A stretch of DNA of 64,000 nucleotides. It comes from a virus. Shown here piece after piece: positions 60,693 to 64,000 of the stretch. The stretch's first letter is position 1. Each line of letters starts with the position of its first letter. The notes below the pieces were generated by a model. It ran no database searches. It was not told where the DNA came from and saw nothing but the letters and a program-made list of their open reading frames with translations. Both the position numbers and the translations under genes were made by a program. Where the stretch lies: positions 1 to 64,000 of the IMG/VR virus record IMGVR_UViG_3300030117_006141, one strand, 5' to 3'.

Positions 60693-61844
60693 CTACTCCG
60701 CGTCCTCCATATCTTCGGTATTAAATAGATCCTCATTAGATCCATCGTCACAGTACTTCTGAACTAATTGCTTAACAAACGTTCTCTCACTATCTACTCC
60801 TCCGTCGTTACTATATTGAGGGTATATAGTTATCTCTGCTGCCTCTCCTAATGTAAAGCCATCATATAGTAGTCCTGCTATCTCTACGGCAGTTCTAGTA
60901 GATACCCCAGACTCTATACGTCCAGTCTCATTAGCTGCCTCTATACGTGTGTTAGTACATATCTCAGCTACATTATCTAATACCTTACTATCTACCCTTG
61001 GATATAATGATTGTAATAGATCAGACTCTTCGTCCTTACCTAGTAGGTCTACCTCTATAATAGTAAATCTATCTACTAAGGCTTTATCCATTACTCTAGT
61101 ACTAGTATATTCGTTACCTATATTAGCAGTCGCTATAAAGGTTACTCCGTCAGCTACTTTAATAGTTTCCTGACCTTCAGATTCATCTAGTCTAAGATAT
61201 CTCTGTCCATAGTCTAATACAGTCATTAGGATATTCCAAGCATCAGGATGTGCCCTTGATAACTCGTCCATTAGGATTACAGCGTTAGGTGTCTGGATCG
61301 CCTTAACGAATAAAGACTCGCTAAAGTGTGTGCCCTTCTCCTTGTCGAATTGAACATTACCGATTAGGGTAGCACGAGGATCTTGAGTAGCTCCTAGATT
61401 GAAATAGAAGTCAGGTCGATCCAGACCATTAACTAATGCCTTTGCAGCTAGTGTTTTACCACATCCTGCCGGTCCTACCATCATAATATTCTTACCTCTT
61501 ACGGCACTTCTTATAAGGTATTTCCACTTTAACTCAGGCATTTTTAGTGTATTAGGCTTTAGGTCATAAGACGTATTAATGAAATTCATTACCTCTAATT
61601 GCTCTTGAGGCACTTTTTCCGTCTTAGCTGACTCACGATTATGAGCTTTTACAGCCTTATTATACACTGACATTGGTACTTGTTTCCATGTAGTACCTGT
61701 AAATTCGATGGCATTTCCATTATCAGCCACCTTAGATTTCATTTGCGAATACAGTTTTCCTGGTAAACTAGATACAAAATTACCTGTTGCATCCTTTACT
61801 TGATACTTACCATCTACTCTTTCGACTTTAAATACATTTAACAT
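60693..61844 (-). CDS. MoxR/CobS-type AAA+ ATPase
   Basis: 383 residues. Walker A GPAGCGKT, Walker B VILMDE, sensor 1 FIATAN and sensor-2-like GVSTRTAVEIAG place it in the MoxR/CobS clade. The N-terminal ~90 residues (FKVERVDGKYQVKDATGNFVSSLP) are a phage-specific domain. The usual partner is a VWA protein such as the one at 56767. CobS-like genes are common in T4-like cyanophages; an actual cobalt-chelatase role is not shown here. Expression is probably from the promoter at 62020 through a 170-nt leader. Confidence 0.9.
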   Translation of the reverse strand: MLNVFKVERVDGKYQVKDATGNFVSSLPGKLYSQMKSKVADNGNAIEFTGTTWKQVPMSVYNKAVKAHNRESAKTEKVPQEQLEVMNFINTSYDLKPNTLKMPELKWKYLIRSAVRGKNIMMVGPAGCGKTLAAKALVNGLDRPDFYFNLGATQDPRATLIGNVQFDKEKGTHFSESLFVKAIQTPNAVILMDELSRAHPDAWNILMTVLDYGQRYLRLDESEGQETIKVADGVTFIATANIGNEYTSTRVMDKALVDRFTIIEVDLLGKDEESDLLQSLYPRVDSKVLDNVAEICTNTRIEAANETGRIESGVSTRTAVEIAGLLYDGFTLGEAAEITIYPQYSNDGGVDSERTFVKQLVQKYCDDGSNEDLFNTEDMEDAE

Positions 61845-62019
61845 ACACTCTATTTTTTAATTTAACACTCTTTAATAAGAACAGGACCGGGCGCAATTGA
61901 GATTTTATGCTAGATTAAATTTCTCCTTTTAGCTGTTAGACTCGTCGTCGTGAGCTCCTTTGGCGCATTATTGAGATTTTGCTATTGAATCCTCCCGGAT
62001 CCCTTTCTTATTTATATTA
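61845..62019 (-). other. 170-nt leader of the AAA+ gene with direct repeats
   Basis: Two near copies of GGCGCA(N)GAGATTTT on the plus strand (61890-61906 and 61962-61980) lie in the leader. On the minus strand a 10-codon frame starting at the ATG overlapping the second copy reads MRQRSSRRRV, ending TAA, with three CGA codons in a row. This might be a leader peptide or simply noise. AAAGGAG follows it but precedes no gene start. Confidence 0.4.
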
Positions 62020-62051
62020 TAAATATACGAACTTTTTCGCACATATACAAC
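62020..62051 (-). promoter_or_regulatory. host-like promoter, GTTG-N20-TATATTTA
   Basis: The minus strand has GTTG (62051-62048), 20 nt ending TTCG, then TATATTTA (62027-62020). The extended CG before the -7 box is shared with the 59018, 62233 and 62349 sites. It faces the AAA+ gene. Confidence 0.63.
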
Positions 62052-62068
62052 CTTTTTCTCAGTTATTT

Positions 62069-62206
62069 TTATAAAGTTATGAACAATCCGAATATAATAA
62101 CCACTACTCCGAGGGTCATATATAGCCTATTCATCTCTTTTTTTCCCTGGTTTAGGTCATCTTCTGTGACTAATGGTGGGAATGGGTTTCTATAGTTTGT
62201 AATCAT
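62069..62206 (-). CDS. very small membrane protein (45 residues)
   Basis: Start at 62206. Pro-rich N-terminus (ITNYRNPFPPLVTEDDLNQG), a basic patch and one membrane helix (YMTLGVVVIIFGLFITL). As in the 40-residue protein at 58874, the LFIT part is encoded by TTGTTCATAACTTT. It lies 27 nt downstream of the promoter at 62233. Confidence 0.5.
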   Translation of the reverse strand: MITNYRNPFPPLVTEDDLNQGKKEMNRLYMTLGVVVIIFGLFITL

Positions 62207-62232
62207 AACTTTAAATCTTTATATCTTATATA

Positions 62233-62264
62233 TAAAGATACGTAAAATTTTCCAATTATCCAAA
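62233..62264 (-). promoter_or_regulatory. host-like promoter, TTTG-N20-TATCTTTA
   Basis: The minus strand has TTTG (62264-62261), 20 nt GATAATTGGAAAATTTTACG, then TATCTTTA (62240-62233). It faces the 45-residue membrane-protein gene. Confidence 0.66.
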
Positions 62265-62348
62265 TTTTTTGACAGGTTTTTTCAGATTTTTTTGTAATTG
62301 TTCATAACTTTTTATTATTATTATAGGAATAGTCCTCCCAATATAATA

Positions 62349-62380
62349 TAAATATACGAAAAATAAACGTAATTTCCAAA
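62349..62380 (-). promoter_or_regulatory. host-like promoter with no obvious gene, TTTG-N20-TATATTTA
   Basis: The minus strand has TTTG (62380-62377), 20 nt ending TTCG, then TATATTTA (62356-62349). Downstream, before the next promoter at 62264, no gene longer than a few codons is seen. It may make a short RNA or act as a second promoter for the 45-residue gene. Confidence 0.6.
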
Positions 62381-62722
62381 TTTTTTTGCATAAATCGGCC
62401 TGCGATCTACCCTATCTTAGACAGTCTAGGACAGGCAATAACACGGGTTGGGTGAATAAGTATACGTCTGGAAGGAGATCTCGCAGTATATCGCCTCTAA
62501 ATAGCCTTAAATTGAATGGATTATAGGACAGGAAGTCCCACCATAAAAAAAAGTTACGAACAATTATTCATAACTTTGTATAGGGTTTTGCTGGGAGGAA
62601 AAATGAAAAGGGAGGGAGGCATGCGTGTGTCAAAATATCAAAAATCTTACATACTAGATACCAAAAATACGTAGATAAGTATCTGGTTTATCATATTATC
62701 GTATACATTGTAATTAGGGATC
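62381..62722. other. intergenic region with palindrome and a possible plus-strand microORF
   Basis: No sure gene. It holds a 28-bp palindrome (62550-62577). On the plus strand a 23-codon frame (62603-62674) starts with ATG behind GGGAGGAAAA, a good ribosome site in the opposite direction to all other genes. Its product is basic and has no known motif. A weaker inverted repeat (AGATAC...GTATCT) lies near 62656-62683. Confidence 0.35.
62550..62577. repeat. 28-bp near-perfect palindrome of the AAAGTTATGAAC element
   Basis: The two 14-nt arms AAAGTTACGAACAA and TTATTCATAACTTT match at 12 of 14 paired positions. Each arm is a copy of the element found singly at 58901, 59082, 60547, 62073 and 62300. 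The symmetry suggests a dimeric protein site or a cruciform. Confidence 0.55.
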
Positions 62723-62803
62723 CTAAATAGCTAGGAGGAATATAGCTATCATCATTATGATATAGATGGCTGGTGTTATGTCTATCTTATTAGTCTCGTT
62801 CAT
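62723..62803 (-). CDS. microprotein with one membrane helix (26 residues)
   Basis: A frame starting at 62803 encodes a polar start (MNETNKIDITP) and one membrane helix (AIYIIMMIAIFLLAI). A TATTTATATAC element precedes the ATG directly. No Shine-Dalgarno. Plausible by similarity of layout to neighbours, but short enough to be chance. Confidence 0.35.
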   Translation of the reverse strand: MNETNKIDITPAIYIIMMIAIFLLAI

Positions 62804-62863
62804 GTATATAAATAGGCAGAATGGTTGCTAGGCTGATGACCTAAACATGAAATTTACATGAAT

Positions 62864-63004
62864 TTAATGGTTCGGGTTCTTCAGGTATTCTCTTATTATA
62901 TAGATACAGTATGTAAGGGCTGGTGATCCCATAGCTAATAACCATAGGATTGAGGGATGTCCTTCCCCACATGCTCCGGTAAAGTGTCTTAAAAATTCTA
63001 TCAT
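62864..63004 (-). CDS. very small membrane protein (46 residues)
   Basis: ATG at 63004 overlaps the stop of the upstream gene as ATGA, indicating coupled translation. Sequence: EFLRHFTGACGEGHPSILW, then a hydrophobic stretch (LLAMGSPALTYCIYII) and a REYLKNPNH tail. Two cysteines. Function unknown. Confidence 0.5.
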   Translation of the reverse strand: MIEFLRHFTGACGEGHPSILWLLAMGSPALTYCIYIIREYLKNPNH

Positions 63005-63183
63005 TTGTGTACGTCCATAAAGTTCTTAACTAATACATATAGTGCCCAAGGCCATGCTAATACTATGAAGAGTCGTTCTCTCCATCCTAGGTAATGCTTT
63101 GGGTTATCAGGTTCTAGGTATAACCAATGTAATATATCTACTATACCCATAAATACTACACCTAATATTAAATATGCTGTCAT
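63001..63183 (-). CDS. small two-helix membrane protein
   Basis: 60 residues: MTAYLILGVVFMGIVDILHWLYL, a polar loop (EPDNPKHYLGWRERL) and FIVLAWPWALYVLVKNFMD. Coupled by ATGA overlaps to both neighbours. Unknown function. Confidence 0.58.
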   Translation of the reverse strand: MTAYLILGVVFMGIVDILHWLYLEPDNPKHYLGWRERLFIVLAWPWALYVLVKNFMDVHK

Positions 63184-63326
63184 TTCTTATTTCTTTCTTT
63201 TTCTTCTAACTTCTTTATATTATCTAATAACTTATCATTACTGTCATCACTCATATAACTGGATAGGATTGCCACTACTCCAAATGAGATGATTCCTATT
63301 GTTATTATTATTAATATATTTTCCAT
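63180..63326 (-). CDS. very small membrane protein with charged tail (48 residues)
   Basis: One membrane helix (NILIIITIGIISFGVVAILSSY), then a charged helical tail (MSDDSNDKLLDNIKKLEEKE). The stop overlaps the start of the next gene (ATGA) and the ATG touches the stop of the preceding one (TAATG). Confidence 0.5.
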   Translation of the reverse strand: MENILIIITIGIISFGVVAILSSYMSDDSNDKLLDNIKKLEEKERNKK

Positions 63327-63439
63327 TATTTTCTCTTTGTGTTCTTATCTATATGTCTTTCTATCTGACTCGATATATACATTCCTAACGCTACTCCTGC
63401 GCATAAGATAGTTAAATGTGATATTACCATTACTTCCAT
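63326..63439 (-). CDS. very small membrane protein (37 residues)
   Basis: One hydrophobic segment (VMVISHLTILCAGVALGMYI) and a basic end (QIERHIDKNTKRK). The start lies within the last codons of the Cys-rich gene upstream (10-nt overlap); the stop shares a base with the next ATG (TAATG). Confidence 0.48.
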   Translation of the reverse strand: MEVMVISHLTILCAGVALGMYISSQIERHIDKNTKRK

Positions 63440-63642
63440 GATTTAATTATTTCCTTTAGTTTATCTATTAATTCTAATACTTCCTCGGGTTCCATCGTTA
63501 TCGCACAACATACGTTAACGTTCTCCTCTATTTCCTCGAGTAATTTTAATGCTTCTTCTTTCATATTATACGGACAATTAGTACATCCATTCTTACAACA
63601 ATAACCTCTATTTAATAAGAATTCCCTGCTTAAAGGTTCCAT
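63430..63642 (-). CDS. small Cys-rich protein, DUF5522-like
   Basis: 70 residues. The N-terminus (EFLLNRGYCCKNGCTNCPY) matches the Cys motif of DUF5522-type proteins (xxKRGYCCGxGCRNCPY), probably a metal site. A helical acidic segment follows (KEEALKLLEEIEENVN), then CCAITMEPEEVLELIDKLKEII. The function of this family is unknown. TAATG overlap with the gene upstream. Confidence 0.68.
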   Translation of the reverse strand: MEPLSREFLLNRGYCCKNGCTNCPYNMKEEALKLLEEIEENVNVCCAITMEPEEVLELIDKLKEIIKSWK

Positions 63643-63734
63643 TATATATCAAGATCATCATCTACTTGTCTAATGATATGGTCGTAAACGAATTTACTCC
63701 AACATTTCTTTATTTTATTATATAGTCTTCTCAT
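63642..63734 (-). CDS. microprotein (30 residues)
   Basis: Basic start (RRLYNKIKKCWSKF) and acidic end (RQVDDDLDI). The stop and the next ATG share a base (TAATG), and a host-like promoter lies 15 nt upstream of the start, supporting a real translated frame. Confidence 0.42.
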   Translation of the reverse strand: MRRLYNKIKKCWSKFVYDHIIRQVDDDLDI

Positions 63735-63748
63735 TTATCTATACTCAA

Positions 63749-63780
63749 ATATAATACGATAGATGCCACAAATAAACAAC
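63749..63780 (-). promoter_or_regulatory. host-like promoter, GTTG-N20-TATTATAT
   Basis: The minus strand has GTTG (63780-63777), 20 nt ending ATCG, then TATTATAT (63756-63749), with an overlapping TATATTTG slightly downstream. It would drive the chain of small genes to about 62864. Confidence 0.5.
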
Positions 63781-63795
63781 CACATAAATACAATA

Positions 63796-63903
63796 CTAAT
63801 CCCATTTATCTTGATCTTTCTTTGCTTTATATAACAATAGTCCTATTATAGTAGGGATGGCTAACATTGTTACCACCATTAATATATCTTCTATTATTCC
63901 CAT
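63796..63903 (-). CDS. very small membrane protein (35 residues)
   Basis: GGAG lies before the ATG at 63903. A membrane helix (EDILMVVTMLAIPTIIGLLLY) is followed by a charged tail (KAKKDQDKWD). It overlaps the end of the upstream partial gene by 10 nt. Confidence 0.5.
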   Translation of the reverse strand: MGIIEDILMVVTMLAIPTIIGLLLYKAKKDQDKWD

Positions 63904-64000
63904 ATTGTATCTCCATCATTACCTATCCACATCTTCTCTTCATCGGACTCTAATAAATCATATAAATCTGATCTATTCCAATCTCTGTCGGAAGGTTCAT
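63894..64000 (-). CDS. acidic protein, C-terminal fragment (5' end outside window)
   Basis: An open frame enters from the right edge and ends at 63894. The visible C-terminus is acidic (DLYDLLESDEEKMW, then IGNDGDTIWE). No function can be assigned from ~35 residues. It overlaps the 35-residue membrane-protein gene. Confidence 0.5.
   Translation of the reverse strand, partial: EPSDRDWNRSDLYDLLESDEEKMWIGNDGDTIWE

Noticed and set aside
62041-62600. Possible integrase attachment site or lysogeny module near the palindrome
   Set aside because: No integrase, repressor or tRNA-like sequence is in the window; T4-type gene content implies a lytic phage.

Overview
The window is one continuous piece of a large, AT-rich tailed-phage genome related to the T4 supergroup. 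Nearly every gene reads on the minus strand, and recognisable T4-type hallmarks include portal gp20, large terminase gp17, baseplate wedge gp6 and gp25, a gp5-like spike, a gp55-like late sigma factor, and gp47/gp46 and gp61 replication-recombination functions. Several sequence traits point to a marine Bacteroidota host: signal peptides ending FAQ or AQAQ, a cysteine-framed GCTNPNAWNYNP...DDGSC adhesin motif, and ten promoter-like sites with TTTG/GTTG and TATATTTA-type boxes separated by exactly 20 nt (the Bacteroidota TTTG / TAnnTTTG pattern). The host call is inference.

Layout in coordinate order (transcription runs right to left). 0-5 kb: a proline-rich putative prohead-core or internal protein (cut by the left edge), a conserved neighbour, portal and terminase. 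5-10 kb: small membrane and coiled-coil proteins, a XhlA-like protein, proteins with T4-like capsid-targeting/cleavage signals, a large NMN-adenylyltransferase/ligase-like multidomain protein, and a methyltransferase. 10-22 kb: tail-fibre genes with repeated SASGDI modules, an S74 chaperone domain and a LamG domain. 22-26.5 kb: a single-chain gp47-gp46 (SbcD-SbcC) fusion, a DnaG/gp61-type primase and a PD-(D/E)XK-like nuclease. 26.5-46 kb: large structural and baseplate genes with LamG, Ig-like and DNRLRE-like domains, then gp6, gp25, a coiled-coil protein with an internal duplication, and gp5. 46-52 kb: late sigma factor, HD hydrolase, lytic transglycosylase, membrane and zinc-ribbon proteins. 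52-57 kb: Hsp20, a circularly permuted two-piece tmRNA, small hypotheticals and an outer-membrane beta-barrel protein. 57-62 kb: a VWA protein and a MoxR/CobS-type AAA+ ATPase. 58.8-64 kb: mostly very small membrane-protein genes with stop/start overlaps, separated by AT-rich promoters, palindromes and a repeated GTTCATAACTTT element.

How it fits together: the structural genes often have strong AAGGAG-type ribosome sites and a shared ATATTTATAT motif 15-25 nt before the start (candidate late promoters for the gp55-like sigma). The small-gene region instead has host-like two-box promoters and mostly lacks Shine-Dalgarno sites, some starts being close enough to the -7 box to suggest leaderless mRNA. 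The most unusual items are the permuted tmRNA, the potentially protease-processed NMNAT/ligase head-protein candidate, the gp47-gp46 fusion and the invariant-spacing promoters. No tail sheath, tail tube, major capsid or prohead protease gene is in the window, and no tRNA or CRISPR array was seen.
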